Source: JBEIDK01 sp040383485
GTDB taxonomy: Bacteria > Bacteroidota > Bacteroidia > UBA4408
Reading direction: 5' to 3'
DNA length: 51,951 bases
NCBI GenBank assembly: GCA_040383485.1
Contig: JBEIDK010000006.1
Location: 1 to 51,951, forward strand
The notes below the pieces were generated by a model that saw only the letters and a list, made by a program, of their open reading frames with translations, was not told the origin of the DNA and searched no databases. This document shows, in pieces, positions 1 to 8,279 of this stretch (position 1 is the stretch's first letter; each line of letters starts with the position of its first letter). The position numbers and the translations under genes are program-made.

Positions 1-1212
1 AATACCTATTGGTGTTGAAGGTGCAGCGTCACCAGACTCTTGAATTACAGTAATTACTTTTGCTGAAATTCCTTTTACGTTTTGTTTTTTATGCTCTGAC
101 GCAATAGGAGAATTGTCTTCGAAATACTGTGCTTCGGCGCCTATGGCAGCAATAAGTTTAGAGGCCTCCATATCTTTCATAGAAACACATGACTCAAAAC
201 TTCCTCTTTTACCAATAGCGTCACCATAAACTTCAATGAAACCATTAACTACATCAATTCTGCTTGCAGTATCAGCAGCCCAAGCAATATTATATTCATC
301 CCATTTTTTTAAATCACCAGTTTTGTAATATTCAACCAATAACTCTAAGGCCTTTTTTTGTTGTGCATTTTCTGCAACTGTAATAGCCTTATCAAGCCAT
401 CCTACAATTTTTGAGATTGCACCATCATACATTCCTCCAACCTTCCAGGTTTTTTCAACTAGTTTGCCGTTTTCCTTTACTAACTTTGAGTTTAAGCCAT
501 AGCTAATTGGTGTCTTATCGTCTTTTTTGGTTTGACTAGCGTAATAACTTTCTACTTCTTTTTGAGTAACACCTTCATAAAAATTATTAAATGAATTTTT
601 TACATTATCAATACCAGCAGCAAGGTTTACGATTTTGGGTTGATATTTAGCATCAAAGATTATTTGCTTCATACTTTCGGCATATTTTTCAATATCTACG
701 CCATTTAATGGTAACTGACTTGCATCGGAATTTTTAAGAAGTTCTTTAAAATATTCATAACTAAATTCTGGCAGAATTTTGTTACTACTATAGTGATGAT
801 AGTTGCCATGAGAATACCAAATTTGTTTTGCGTAAGTATCAAATTTTTTATAGTCCTCAACATTTTTGTCACCTTTGTAAGTAGTATAAATAGCGTCTAC
901 AAGGTGTCTGATTTCTAGAGCATTTTTATTTTTTTGATCAAAAATAATATCACGTCCACATAATGCCGCTTCTGATAAATAGTAAGCTAATTGTTTTTGC
1001 TGTAAAGTAAGTTCATTAAATCCATCAATCTGGTATCTCAGCACCTGAATGTCTGCAAACTTATCTGCTTCAACTTCAAAATTTTCTTCGGTTTTTACTT
1101 CTGTTTTTTGAGTATTGGCTTCATCTTTTTTACTTCCACATGAAGTCATAATTAATGCTCCAGAAATACTTAATGTGAATAGAATTTTAGAATTTTTTAA
1201 AATCATTATCAT
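1..1212 (-). CDS. Dipeptidyl peptidase III (M49), lipoprotein, 5' part only
   Basis: Translating the minus strand from ATG at 1212 gives an open frame of about 404 residues that continues past the left edge of the window. It opens with a lipoprotein signal (hydrophobic stretch ending IMTSC, lipid Cys near residue 24), so the enzyme should be membrane-anchored and exported. Family M49 removes dipeptides from peptide N-termini with zinc. The visible part matches the N-terminal half of bacterial M49 enzymes, with stretches such as RIDVVNGFIEVYGD, KRGSFESCVS and IGAEAQYFED. The HExxGH zinc motif would lie further on and is outside the window. A second in-frame ATG at 1206 is an equally possible start. 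It lies 127 bp downstream of the GIN-domain gene on the same strand and may be read with it. Confidence 0.82.
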   Translation of the reverse strand, partial: MIMILKNSKILFTLSISGALIMTSCGSKKDEANTQKTEVKTEENFEVEADKFADIQVLRYQIDGFNELTLQQKQLAYYLSEAALCGRDIIFDQKNKNALEIRHLVDAIYTTYKGDKNVEDYKKFDTYAKQIWYSHGNYHHYSSNKILPEFSYEYFKELLKNSDASQLPLNGVDIEKYAESMKQIIFDAKYQPKIVNLAAGIDNVKNSFNNFYEGVTQKEVESYYASQTKKDDKTPISYGLNSKLVKENGKLVEKTWKVGGMYDGAISKIVGWLDKAITVAENAQQKKALELLVEYYKTGDLKKWDEYNIAWAADTASRIDVVNGFIEVYGDAIGKRGSFESCVSMKDMEASKLIAAIGAEAQYFEDNSPIASEHKKQNVKGISAKVITVIQESGDAAPSTPIGI

Positions 1213-1316
1213 TTATATTAAAATTTATTGGCTGCAAATGAAAGAAATAATTGATTATAAAATTAAAATGGACGCCGAATTTCGACATCCATCATAATAT
1301 AGTAGACCTATCTCTA

Positions 1317-1346
1317 AAAATTCTAATCCTTGTTATTAATTAGAAT
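1317..1346 (-). terminator. Weak hairpin at the 3' end of the GIN-domain gene
   Basis: An 8-bp inverted repeat (attctaat at 1320-1327, attagaat at 1339-1346) with an 11-nt loop overlaps the stop codon of the upstream gene and is followed, on the minus strand, by a short T run. The stem has only two G-C pairs, so termination would be inefficient; read-through into the peptidase gene is plausible. Confidence 0.3.
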
Positions 1347-2836
1347 GGAATTAGGGTAAAACCAACATGAAAAGGTTGAACTGCCAATGTTTTATTATTT
1401 TTAAATTGGTTAGAAAAATCATAAGTAGCAAACAAGTTCACTTTTCCATAACCTATTCTAGCCGTTAATCCGTATTGAAAATCATTTACATTAAATGAAT
1501 TTTTTAAAGTTAAATTTGCATCACCATTTAATGTTTCAAATTTCTGCACTAATTTTGGACGTCCGAGCCTATAGGCCAATAAAGGTCCGAATGCAATATG
1601 AAACGATTTGTTTGGGTTACTATTGGTGTTAAACTCTAGTAATATTGGCAAGGTTAAATAGGTCATGCGTAATAGATTTTTCTTGTAGTCGATTTTAGTA
1701 TCTACAGCATATAAGGAATCAGTATTTGATTGCAATTGAGTTGATCTTGAAAATGAATACCGATTGAATTGCAATCCTAAACCTGTTGTTAAAGCAATGT
1801 TCTCTTTGTAAAGCTTAAAATGCTTTTCGATTAGATTAAAGTTTATCATAATTGATTTGCCATAGTTTAAATCTAGGTAACCATACTTTGCAGGCATCGT
1901 TGTTTTTCCTTCAGAAGTGGCATAACCATTTACGGCTATTTCAATGCCTTGCCAAATATTTTTAACTTCTTTTTCATCTTTTTTAATGACAATTTTTTTC
2001 TCAATTATTTTATCACGATTTGGGTATTCATTTGATTCAATCTTCTCTTTGCTCTCTTCATTTTCGTCGCCAATTATCATTATTTTCTTTTTACCGATTT
2101 GAATTTTTGTGGTATCACCTTTACCGTTCCCTAAATTAAATTCCATTGCATTTTCATCGGCGTCAAATGGAGTAATGGAACCAACGCCCGTTTGAGTGAC
2201 CCGCACATTAGTTGGGTTACCTTTAAATTTTACGGAGCCAGAACCAGTGCAGTTACCTGTTAGCTCTTCTATAGCATTTACTTTTGCATCGCCTGCTCCA
2301 CTAACATTAACACTAACCTTATTTGCCAACAATTCATTAGCATCTAAAGCGCCAGCACCTGAAATATTTACTTGAAGTTCTTTTGCACTACCTTTAATTT
2401 GTATATCGCCAGCACCAGATATATCTGTTACAATTTTTGTTGCATTACACTTAATTTTAACATCACTACTTCCGCTTGATTTTATTTTAAGTTCTGTTAA
2501 AGCAAATTCATTATCACTTTCTACATCTTGTGCTCCGCTTACTTCTAGTAATTCAATGCTTTTAAAGGTGATAATAATTTTTGCATTTTTGGGTAGAGGT
2601 TTTTTCTTGTCATAATCTAATTTTAAAGTATTCCCACTCACAATTGGTTTTATACTTCCATTTATATCTGAAACTCCGTCTATAGTAATACTATTTTCAG
2701 TTCCTTGCATAAGATGAATTTCTTGTACTCCTGACAATTCAATAGCATTAAAATTATCAATAGGTTGTTTTACTTGTTGTGCCTTTGCGTATATAGAGAC
2801 AAGCACAAGTGATAGTGTTAAAAATTTATTTTTCAT
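1340..2836 (-). CDS. GIN-domain (DUF2807) surface protein with C-terminal outer-membrane beta-barrel
   Basis: 498 residues. A Sec signal peptide (1-19, ending AKA before Q) is followed by a GIN/DUF2807 domain at about 28-225, shown by repeated beta-helix turns of the type ISGAGDIQ, NISGAGAL and NVSGAGDA. A charged Lys/Glu-rich linker (about 245-292) leads to a beta-rich region to the end that looks like an outer-membrane barrel and finishes in an aromatic residue (LIPF), as barrel proteins usually do. GIN domains are common on the Bacteroidota surface; their ligands are mostly unknown. The gene lies 116 bp downstream of an anti-sigma gene in the same direction, which suggests that the ECF system controls it (inference). 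The pairing of a GIN domain with a barrel would display the beta-helix at the outer membrane. Confidence 0.75.
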   Translation of the reverse strand: MKNKFLTLSLVLVSIYAKAQQVKQPIDNFNAIELSGVQEIHLMQGTENSITIDGVSDINGSIKPIVSGNTLKLDYDKKKPLPKNAKIIITFKSIELLEVSGAQDVESDNEFALTELKIKSSGSSDVKIKCNATKIVTDISGAGDIQIKGSAKELQVNISGAGALDANELLANKVSVNVSGAGDAKVNAIEELTGNCTGSGSVKFKGNPTNVRVTQTGVGSITPFDADENAMEFNLGNGKGDTTKIQIGKKKIMIIGDENEESKEKIESNEYPNRDKIIEKKIVIKKDEKEVKNIWQGIEIAVNGYATSEGKTTMPAKYGYLDLNYGKSIMINFNLIEKHFKLYKENIALTTGLGLQFNRYSFSRSTQLQSNTDSLYAVDTKIDYKKNLLRMTYLTLPILLEFNTNSNPNKSFHIAFGPLLAYRLGRPKLVQKFETLNGDANLTLKNSFNVNDFQYGLTARIGYGKVNLFATYDFSNQFKNNKTLAVQPFHVGFTLIPF

Positions 2837-2867
2837 TTTTTTTAATTTAGTTATTGTTTTTAAACTG

Positions 2868-2942
2868 TGGTAGAAATTCCTATTGAAAATGTTTGATTTA
2901 AAGCGTCCTTTAAAATGTATTTTTTTATATTAGTTTCTACCA
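2868..2942. repeat. Nested inverted repeats between anti-sigma and GIN genes
   Basis: In the 116-bp gap, a 9-bp inverted repeat (tggtagaaa at 2868-2876 and tttctacca at 2934-2942) encloses a second hairpin (tttaaag at 2897-2903, loop cgtc, ctttaaa at 2908-2914). It could be an mRNA processing/attenuation structure or a degenerate mobile remnant. No U-tract follows, so it is not a classic terminator. Confidence 0.35.
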
Positions 2943-2952
2943 ATAATATTTT

Positions 2953-4029
2953 TTATTTTCTTGAGAATCCGAAGCTATTAGAAGTTATTCCATATGCAAT
3001 TTCATTTCCAGATTCATCAACTTTCTTTTCAATTCTTATGTTAGAACCAGTTTTTTTATTAATTTTTGCTAGTGCAAATGCAGCTATGTCAGTCCAACTT
3101 ATTTTATTGTAGTTTTTATTTGCCTTGCCATTTAAAACTATTGCGTCAGCCGATGCATCTTTTATAGACTTAATGCCTGCCTGTTTAAGGTTTAAATAAG
3201 TTGCTTTTGTAGCTTCATTCTCTTCCATTTTTTCATCTACAGAAGTTAAAGAATTATTAATCTCAATTGTCTTCATATTAATTACTGGCTCAAAAATTTT
3301 TTGATTTATGTAATTTAAACTTGCGATTTGCTTCAATTCAATATTGTCAAAAGTTCGAATGTTTAGTTCATGATTAATATTAGAAACAACATTTTTTCTG
3401 ATAACTTTTTTATTTTTTTGTTTCGTTACTTCACTCGCCATTACTCTATTACTAGCATCAGTCGTATGCTTAATAACTAATGGTGGATTTGATTTTACTT
3501 TTGTAACAGAACTAAATGTTGGCTGCTCTTGTAAAGTTTTATTAACAACAAATGGAATTGATAAAATAAGTATAATGATGGCAGCAGCAGCGTAAAAGTA
3601 ATTTAACCAAATTAATTTCGTTTGTCTCTTTAATTCATTCTTATTAGGATATACAATGCTAAGATTTGCTTTATTCTTAGTGGCTAAAAATAAAGTAAGC
3701 TCTTTTTTTGCAAGGGGATTGTTTGTTACATAGTTATCTAAATCATAAAGTAAACTTTGTGTTAAATCATTTTCAATTTTAGCAATTAAGTATTCTTCAA
3801 GATTGTCAATATTAACTTTGGATGAATCAGTTTTTTTTAAAAGACTTTTATTTTCAAATATTAATTCATCATCTGGGTTAATGTTAACATGTTCAAGCAT
3901 TGCTGATTCTTGCTCTAAATCTGGATTAAGTGCGAAAAATAGCATTAGCTCTTGTCGCATTTCAGAATTTAATTTGCCGTCCAACAAATCAATCACATAT
4001 TCTTCAAAATTATTTCTGTTGATACTCAT
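2953..4029 (-). CDS. Membrane-spanning anti-sigma factor-like protein
   Basis: 358 residues with one clear membrane segment at about 143-162 (YFYAAAAIIILILSIPF), a cytoplasmic N-terminal half of acidic helical repeats (EEYVIDLLDGKL and EEYLIAKIEND open two similar modules) and a long periplasmic C-terminal half. There is no HxxxCxxC zinc motif, so it is not a ZAS-type anti-sigma factor. Its start codon directly follows the stop codon of the ECF sigma gene, with no spacer, which implies translational coupling and a regulator-partner relation. By analogy with other Bacteroidota sigma/anti-sigma pairs it probably holds the sigma factor at the inner membrane. No sequence family was recognised with certainty; the role rests on architecture and position. 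Confidence 0.65.
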   Translation of the reverse strand: MSINRNNFEEYVIDLLDGKLNSEMRQELMLFFALNPDLEQESAMLEHVNINPDDELIFENKSLLKKTDSSKVNIDNLEEYLIAKIENDLTQSLLYDLDNYVTNNPLAKKELTLFLATKNKANLSIVYPNKNELKRQTKLIWLNYFYAAAAIIILILSIPFVVNKTLQEQPTFSSVTKVKSNPPLVIKHTTDASNRVMASEVTKQKNKKVIRKNVVSNINHELNIRTFDNIELKQIASLNYINQKIFEPVINMKTIEINNSLTSVDEKMEENEATKATYLNLKQAGIKSIKDASADAIVLNGKANKNYNKISWTDIAAFALAKINKKTGSNIRIEKKVDESGNEIAYGITSNSFGFSRK

Positions 4030-4515
4030 TTAAATTACGTTTTCTAGTTTAACAATAAACTCTTTAAGTGTAACCCTCGCCCTATAGATATAGACCTTCA
4101 CCTGGCTTTCCGTTAGGCCTGTTATTTCTCCAATTTCAAAGTAGTTATAACCTTCATAGTCTCTTAGTAAAATTACTATTCGTTGTATTTCAGGTAATCT
4201 CTCGAGGGCAATGTTCAATGCATCTTTTTCACCTTTATATGTATTTGATACTTTTATAGCTTCAACTTTTGTTTCATCATAATTACCTTTAAATTTTTCC
4301 CGTCTTATTAAATCTATCATTGTTCTATATGCGGTAGTGAACATGTACGACTTTGCATTGGTTGATTCTACTTCATTAACTTTAAGCCATAACTTTTCAT
4401 AAGTGTCCTGAACAATATCCTTGGCCTGTTCTTTATCTTTAATATTTTTAAGAATAAACCTGTAAATATTGTCAGCATATAAATCAACACACTTATTAAA
4501 TTCGACTGCTGTCAT
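4030..4515 (-). CDS. RNA polymerase sigma factor, ECF family (sigma-70 group 4)
   Basis: 161 residues, the usual ECF length. Region 2 lies at about 8-75 (DIVQDTYEKLWLK and the -10-binding SYMFTTAYRTMIDLIRR part) and region 4 at about 105-155 (LERLPEIQRIVILLRDYEG and GEITGLTESQVKVYIYRAR, the helix-turn-helix that reads the -35 box). It is the first gene of a minus-strand group: sigma, anti-sigma, GIN/barrel protein, then the peptidase. Such Bacteroidota ECF factors normally answer envelope or nutrient signals passed through the cognate anti-sigma. The 281-bp gap upstream is shared with a divergent small gene and probably holds its promoter; autoregulation is likely but not shown. Confidence 0.88.
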   Translation of the reverse strand: MTAVEFNKCVDLYADNIYRFILKNIKDKEQAKDIVQDTYEKLWLKVNEVESTNAKSYMFTTAYRTMIDLIRREKFKGNYDETKVEAIKVSNTYKGEKDALNIALERLPEIQRIVILLRDYEGYNYFEIGEITGLTESQVKVYIYRARVTLKEFIVKLENVI

Positions 4516-4796
4516 TTGCTGCTGTTTTTGAATATAACGATTAGCATAATAAGAAAGTTACAAGTAAATGAAAAATAGTTTAATTTCTGATTTCTGTAAA
4601 TTGTAAAGTGGATTATTTGGGAGTGATTCTTACTGAAGAAATAGAATTACTATTAATGTTAATGTGTTTAGTTAAAGAAACAAATGAGATTTTTAAATGA
4701 AAACAAGATTTAACATACTAGTTTAAAGAATGTTATGTTCTGAGATAATTTTTATTACATTTGTTTTAATATATTAATAATTTAAATTTAAAGACA
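4516..4796. other. Divergent intergenic region between the ECF operon and the small Cys-rich gene
   Basis: 281 bp of very AT-rich sequence without an open frame worth calling. It should carry promoters in both directions; only one -7-like box (4756-4763) was recognised. No repeat or RNA gene was seen. Confidence 0.6.
4756..4763 (+). promoter_or_regulatory. -7-type promoter box (TAnnTTTG) upstream of the small Cys-rich gene
   Basis: TACATTTG matches the Bacteroidota -7 consensus TAnnTTTG and sits 33 bp before the start codon at 4797. No convincing TTTG/TTG -33 element at the expected distance. Confidence 0.4.
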
Positions 4797-5012
4797 ATGA
4801 AAAAGTTAATGATTTTGGCTGCTGGTGCAGCTTTCATGTTGGCTACTGCAACAACTAGTTTTGCTGGAGACCAAAACGGTAAATGCGACAAAGATAAAAA
4901 AGCTTGCTGCAAAAATGGTGGAGCAAAGGCATGTGCTAAGTCAGATGCTAAATCTTGCGATAAAGATAAGGAAACTAAAGCTAAGGCTGAAACTAAAGAA
5001 AAAGCAAAATAG
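4797..5012 (+). CDS. Small secreted Cys/Lys-rich protein
   Basis: 71 residues: a signal peptide (MKKLMILAAGAAFMLATATTSFA, cleavage likely after FA) and a mature part of only about 48 residues, almost entirely Lys, Ala, Asp and Cys. Five cysteines occur as KCDK, ACCK, ACAK and SCDK, followed by a KAKAETKEKAK tail with no aromatic or large hydrophobic residues. It is therefore probably unstructured, exported to the periplasm, and could bind metal or act as a thiol buffer (inference from composition). A -7 box upstream and a perfect-stem terminator downstream make it a monocistronic, possibly well expressed gene. I do not recognise a family. An overlapping longer frame on the other strand (4766-5083) is a shadow. 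Confidence 0.75.
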   Translation: MKKLMILAAGAAFMLATATTSFAGDQNGKCDKDKKACCKNGGAKACAKSDAKSCDKDKETKAKAETKEKAK

Positions 5013-5031
5013 TTTTTTTTTAGTAAAAAGT

Positions 5032-5062
5032 AAAAACCCAACCGAATTCGGTTGGGTTTTTT
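5032..5062 (+). terminator. Intrinsic terminator of the Cys-rich gene
   Basis: An uninterrupted palindrome: A-rich left arm, cccaaccg/cggttggg stem around aatt, then six T residues on the plus strand. The matching A run on the left means it could work in both directions. It starts 20 bp after the stop codon at 5012. Confidence 0.9.
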
Positions 5063-5131
5063 ATTTTTTAAATATATTATCACTGCAATAGTGAAGTAGA
5101 ATTAATAGTTATACTGGTTAATTTTTAATAT

Positions 5132-5164
5132 AAAAAAATCCGCTTCTAAAAGAAGCGGATTTTG
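5132..5164 (-). terminator. Intrinsic terminator of the glutathione peroxidase gene
   Basis: A 13-bp perfect stem (aaaatccgcttct at 5135-5147, agaagcggatttt at 5151-5163) with an aaa loop. Read on the minus strand the stem is followed by a T run (a run of seven A at 5132-5138 on the plus strand), about 40 bp beyond the gene's stop codon. It also serves as a barrier to transcription from the left. Confidence 0.88.
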
Positions 5165-5204
5165 CCAATTTGCAAGCGGTGGCATTAATTAGTTAATAAA
5201 AGGG

Positions 5205-5744
5205 TTAATTAATCCATTTAAGGATTTTATCGCTGAGTGGTTCTGTGTTAGAAGCTAAATGTTCTACAAGATTTCCATTTTCGTCTATTAAAAATTTATT
5301 GAAGTTCCAGGCTACGTTTCCTGCTGACACGCCATTAAGTTCTTTGGTTGTAAGCCATTTAAAAATTGCTGCTTGGCCGTTTCCTTTTACATCTATTTTA
5401 CTCATCATTGGAAAAGTAACACCATAGTTTTTACTACAAAAAGTTTTTATTTCTTTTTCTGAACCAGGTTCTTGTCCGCCAAATTGATTGCAAGGGAAAC
5501 CAATAATTACAAAGTTTTTATTTTTAAATTTTAAATATAGTTCTTGTAAATCTTTATACTGGCGGGTAAAACCACACTCAGATGCAGTATTTACAATCAT
5601 AACCTTTTTACCCTTAAGGTTTGCCATATCAAATTCTTTACCGTCAATATCTTTTACTTTAAAATTGTAAAGGTTTTGTTTTTGAGCGTTCATAACAGTT
5701 GCAGTTAAAATTAAAAAGAATGTGAATAGTTTTATCGATTTCAT
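5205..5744 (-). CDS. Glutathione peroxidase-family thiol peroxidase (probably thioredoxin-dependent), exported
   Basis: 179 residues. Family signatures are present: NTASECGFT with the peroxidatic Cys57 (Cys, not selenocysteine), GFPCNQFGGQEPGS and WNFNKFLID near the C-terminus. The family reduces hydrogen peroxide and lipid hydroperoxides. A second cysteine, Cys103 in KTFCSKNYG, lies where the resolving Cys sits in non-selenium members that recycle through thioredoxin rather than glutathione, so thioredoxin dependence is the better guess. An N-terminal signal (MKSIKLFTFFLILTATVMNAQ) predicts export to the periplasm. Single gene with its own terminator, convergent to the Cys-rich gene. Confidence 0.9.
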   Translation of the reverse strand: MKSIKLFTFFLILTATVMNAQKQNLYNFKVKDIDGKEFDMANLKGKKVMIVNTASECGFTRQYKDLQELYLKFKNKNFVIIGFPCNQFGGQEPGSEKEIKTFCSKNYGVTFPMMSKIDVKGNGQAAIFKWLTTKELNGVSAGNVAWNFNKFLIDENGNLVEHLASNTEPLSDKILKWIN

Positions 5745-5896
5745 TTTACAGTATTTTATTTCAATTCTAACAATACAAATCTGTAAAAGTTTTATTTAAT
5801 TTCATAATTCTTTTTAGGTATTTAATAATTTAATTTAATTATGGTTGAATATCTTGATAATAATAGAATATTTGTATCAGAAAATAAAAATTTTAA

Positions 5897-6439
5897 ATGT
5901 CATTAGTAATAAAAACTAAACGCAAAGCATCCGAGTTTCTTCTAAAACGTGAAGCAAAAAATAGACATAGACAAGTACATTCTATAAACTTTAGTAAAGC
6001 AAGTAATATTGGAATCTTGTTTGATGCTTCTGATAAAAAGGATTTTGAAACAGTAAAGGCATATATTAAAAAACTAAAAGATGATGGCAAGAAGATACAA
6101 GCTTTAGGTTTTTACAATTATAAAGAAACACCTGTTATGATGAATTCAAAATTAGAGTATGACTTTTTTACTTTGAGAGAAATTAACTGGCATTTTAAAC
6201 CTACTTCTAGTTTTGTAAATAATTATCTAGATATTAATTTTGATATCCTTATTAATCTTTGTACAAAAACCGTTTTGCCACTTATGTATGTTTTAGCATT
6301 ATCAAAAGCAAAGTTCAAGGTAGGAATGTATCGCGAAAAGTATATTTCTTACTATGATGTTTTAGTTCACCATAATCATGAAAAAGGATTACCTACATTT
6401 ATACAAAACATAGAAAAGTACTTAGTAAATATTCATTAA
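5897..6439 (+). CDS. DUF6913-type conserved protein
   Basis: 180 residues, soluble, very basic N-terminus (TKRKASEFLLKREAKNRHRQ). The central part (NIGILFDASDKKDFETVKAYIKKL) and a later CTKTVLPLMYVLALSKAKFKVGMYREK segment resemble a Bacteroidota-restricted family that I recall as DUF6913; the name comes from memory and was not searched. Function unknown. It ends 5 bp before dapA, so the two are almost surely co-transcribed; the pairing might reflect a role near cell-wall or lysine metabolism, but that is only a guess. Confidence 0.75.
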   Translation: MSLVIKTKRKASEFLLKREAKNRHRQVHSINFSKASNIGILFDASDKKDFETVKAYIKKLKDDGKKIQALGFYNYKETPVMMNSKLEYDFFTLREINWHFKPTSSFVNNYLDINFDILINLCTKTVLPLMYVLALSKAKFKVGMYREKYISYYDVLVHHNHEKGLPTFIQNIEKYLVNIH

Positions 6440-6444
6440 ATATA

Positions 6445-7329
6445 ATGACAAAAAATAAAAATTTTACTGCTTCAGGCACAGGTGTTGCAATAGTAACTCC
6501 ATTTACTAAATCAGGAAGTATTGATTACAGTTCACTTGAAAAATTAGTTAAGTATTTAATAGATGGTGGAGTTGATTACCTTGTTGTTCATGGCACTACT
6601 GGTGAATCTGCAACATTATCGACACTTGAAAAAGTTGATGTGTTGGAAGCAGTGAAAAAATATGCACGTAAAAAATTAGATATTGTACTTGGCTGTGGTG
6701 GCAATAATACAGCAGAGGTAATAGAGTCTTTTAAAAAGTATGACTTTAATGGAGTTTCAGCCATATTAAGTGTTTCTCCTTTTTACAATAAACCTACACA
6801 AGAGGGTATTTATTTGCATTTCGAAGCCATAGCTAAACATGCACCAAGGCCAATAATTCTATATAATGTACCCGGACGTACAGGTAGTAATATGACTAGT
6901 GAAGTAACATTAAAATTAGCAAATAATTTTAAAAATATAATTGCAATAAAAGAAGCATCAGGCAACATGGAACAGTGTATGCGAATAATTGCCAGTAAGC
7001 CAAAAGGTTTTGAACTCTTAAGTGGCGACGATAATATTACGCTTCCTTTAATTGCATGTGGCGCCAAAGGTGTAATATCCGTAGTGGCTATGGCTTACCC
7101 AAAAGAATTTTCTCAAATGGTTAATTTATGCTTGGAGGGTAAATTCGAAAAAGCTTTAAAACACCATTTTTATGTAATGCCGATGACTGATTTAATTTTT
7201 GCAGATGGCAACCCAGGAGGTATTAAAGCTGTTTTAAAAATAAAAGGAATTATCAATGATAAGCTGAGGTTACCTTTAGCTAACGTAAATAGTACAGTTT
7301 TTAAAGCCATTGAAAAATTGCTTAAATAA
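6445..7329 (+). CDS. dapA: 4-hydroxy-tetrahydrodipicolinate synthase
   Basis: 294 residues, the normal length. Condenses pyruvate with aspartate-4-semialdehyde, the first committed step to lysine and meso-diaminopimelate, in the cytoplasm. The fold is a TIM barrel and all key residues are visible: the GTTGES loop with Thr51/Thr52, Tyr140 in LYNVPGRTG (with Arg145), and the Schiff-base Lys169 in IAIKEASGN. Follows the DUF6913 gene by 5 bp, so expression is probably from that gene's promoter. There is no room for a lysine riboswitch between the two genes, and nothing like one was seen further upstream. Confidence 0.97.
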   Translation: MTKNKNFTASGTGVAIVTPFTKSGSIDYSSLEKLVKYLIDGGVDYLVVHGTTGESATLSTLEKVDVLEAVKKYARKKLDIVLGCGGNNTAEVIESFKKYDFNGVSAILSVSPFYNKPTQEGIYLHFEAIAKHAPRPIILYNVPGRTGSNMTSEVTLKLANNFKNIIAIKEASGNMEQCMRIIASKPKGFELLSGDDNITLPLIACGAKGVISVVAMAYPKEFSQMVNLCLEGKFEKALKHHFYVMPMTDLIFADGNPGGIKAVLKIKGIINDKLRLPLANVNSTVFKAIEKLLK

Positions 7330-7393
7330 TCAAATAAATCCCAATTTTTATTCTCAGAATTTTTTCCACCGAAAATTTATTAATAACTAAAAA

Positions 7394-8233
7394 ATGAAAT
7401 TAACATCGCTAAATACAAGTCTTTTTAAGTTGGACGGAGGAGCTATGTTTGGAGTTGTACCAAAAACTATATGGAACAAAACTAATTCTGCTGATGCCAA
7501 TAATATGTGTACTTGGGCAATGCGTTGTTTACTAATTGAAGATGGAAAAAGATTAGTACTCGTAGATACTGGAATAGGAAACAAGCAAACAGAAAAATTT
7601 TATGGCTTTTATGATTTAAAAAATACCTTAAGTTTGGAAGTATGTATAAATAATGCGGGCTATAGTATAGATGATGTAACAGATGTTTTGCTAACTCATT
7701 TACATTTTGACCATGTTGGAGGCGCAGTAAATAGAAATTCTGAAACAGCATTTGAAACAGCATGTAAAAACGCAATTTATTGGAGCAACGAACGCCATTG
7801 GAAATGGGCAACAGAACCTAATGCTCGAGAAAAAAATTCATTTTTAAAGGAGAATATTATTCCTATACAAGAAAGTGGTCAATTACAATTTATTGAAGAA
7901 GGACAGAAATTAACAGAAAGTATTGAGTTGTTATTTGTAAATGGACATACAGATGCAATGATGTTGCCTAAAATAAAAAATAATAAAGGCACATTACTTT
8001 ATACTGCTGATTTAATACCGAGCGTCGGACATTTACCTATTGCATATGTTATGGGTTATGATACCAGGCCGCTGCTAACTCTTGATGAAAAAGAGAGAAT
8101 ATTAACTGAAGCTTGTAATAATAATTATACATTATTTTTTGAACATGATTCAATTAATGAATGTTGTAATTTGGTACAAACTGAAAAAGGGATAAGAGCC
8201 GGTAATACCTTTGAACTTTCAGAAATGTTTTAA
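7394..8233 (+). CDS. Metallo-beta-lactamase-fold hydrolase
   Basis: 279 residues, no signal peptide, so cytoplasmic. The zinc-binding motif THLHFDHVGG (His102, His104, Asp106, His107), the second-shell His185 in NGHTDAM, Asp206 in YTADLIP and a late His in FFEHDS give a complete binuclear metal site. The arrangement, with DTGIGNK early on, is that of the broad group that includes AHL lactonases and other hydrolases, but nothing fixes the substrate. It lies 64 bp after dapA and 46 bp before mutY in the same direction. Confidence 0.85.
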   Translation: MKLTSLNTSLFKLDGGAMFGVVPKTIWNKTNSADANNMCTWAMRCLLIEDGKRLVLVDTGIGNKQTEKFYGFYDLKNTLSLEVCINNAGYSIDDVTDVLLTHLHFDHVGGAVNRNSETAFETACKNAIYWSNERHWKWATEPNAREKNSFLKENIIPIQESGQLQFIEEGQKLTESIELLFVNGHTDAMMLPKIKNNKGTLLYTADLIPSVGHLPIAYVMGYDTRPLLTLDEKERILTEACNNNYTLFFEHDSINECCNLVQTEKGIRAGNTFELSEMF

Positions 8234-8279
8234 TCTCAATTAGTAAAATAATTTATTAAATACGTATCAATATTAGCAA

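Noticed and set aside
1115..1297. 60-codon plus-strand frame
   Set aside because: It lies opposite the start of the peptidase gene and its lipoprotein signal; low-complexity, no family resemblance.
4766..5083. 105-codon minus-strand frame over the Cys-rich gene
   Set aside because: Antisense shadow that includes the terminator; the plus-strand gene has a proper signal peptide and promoter box.
6430..6450. Lysine riboswitch before dapA
   Set aside because: Only 5 bp separate dapA from the preceding gene and no structured leader precedes that gene.
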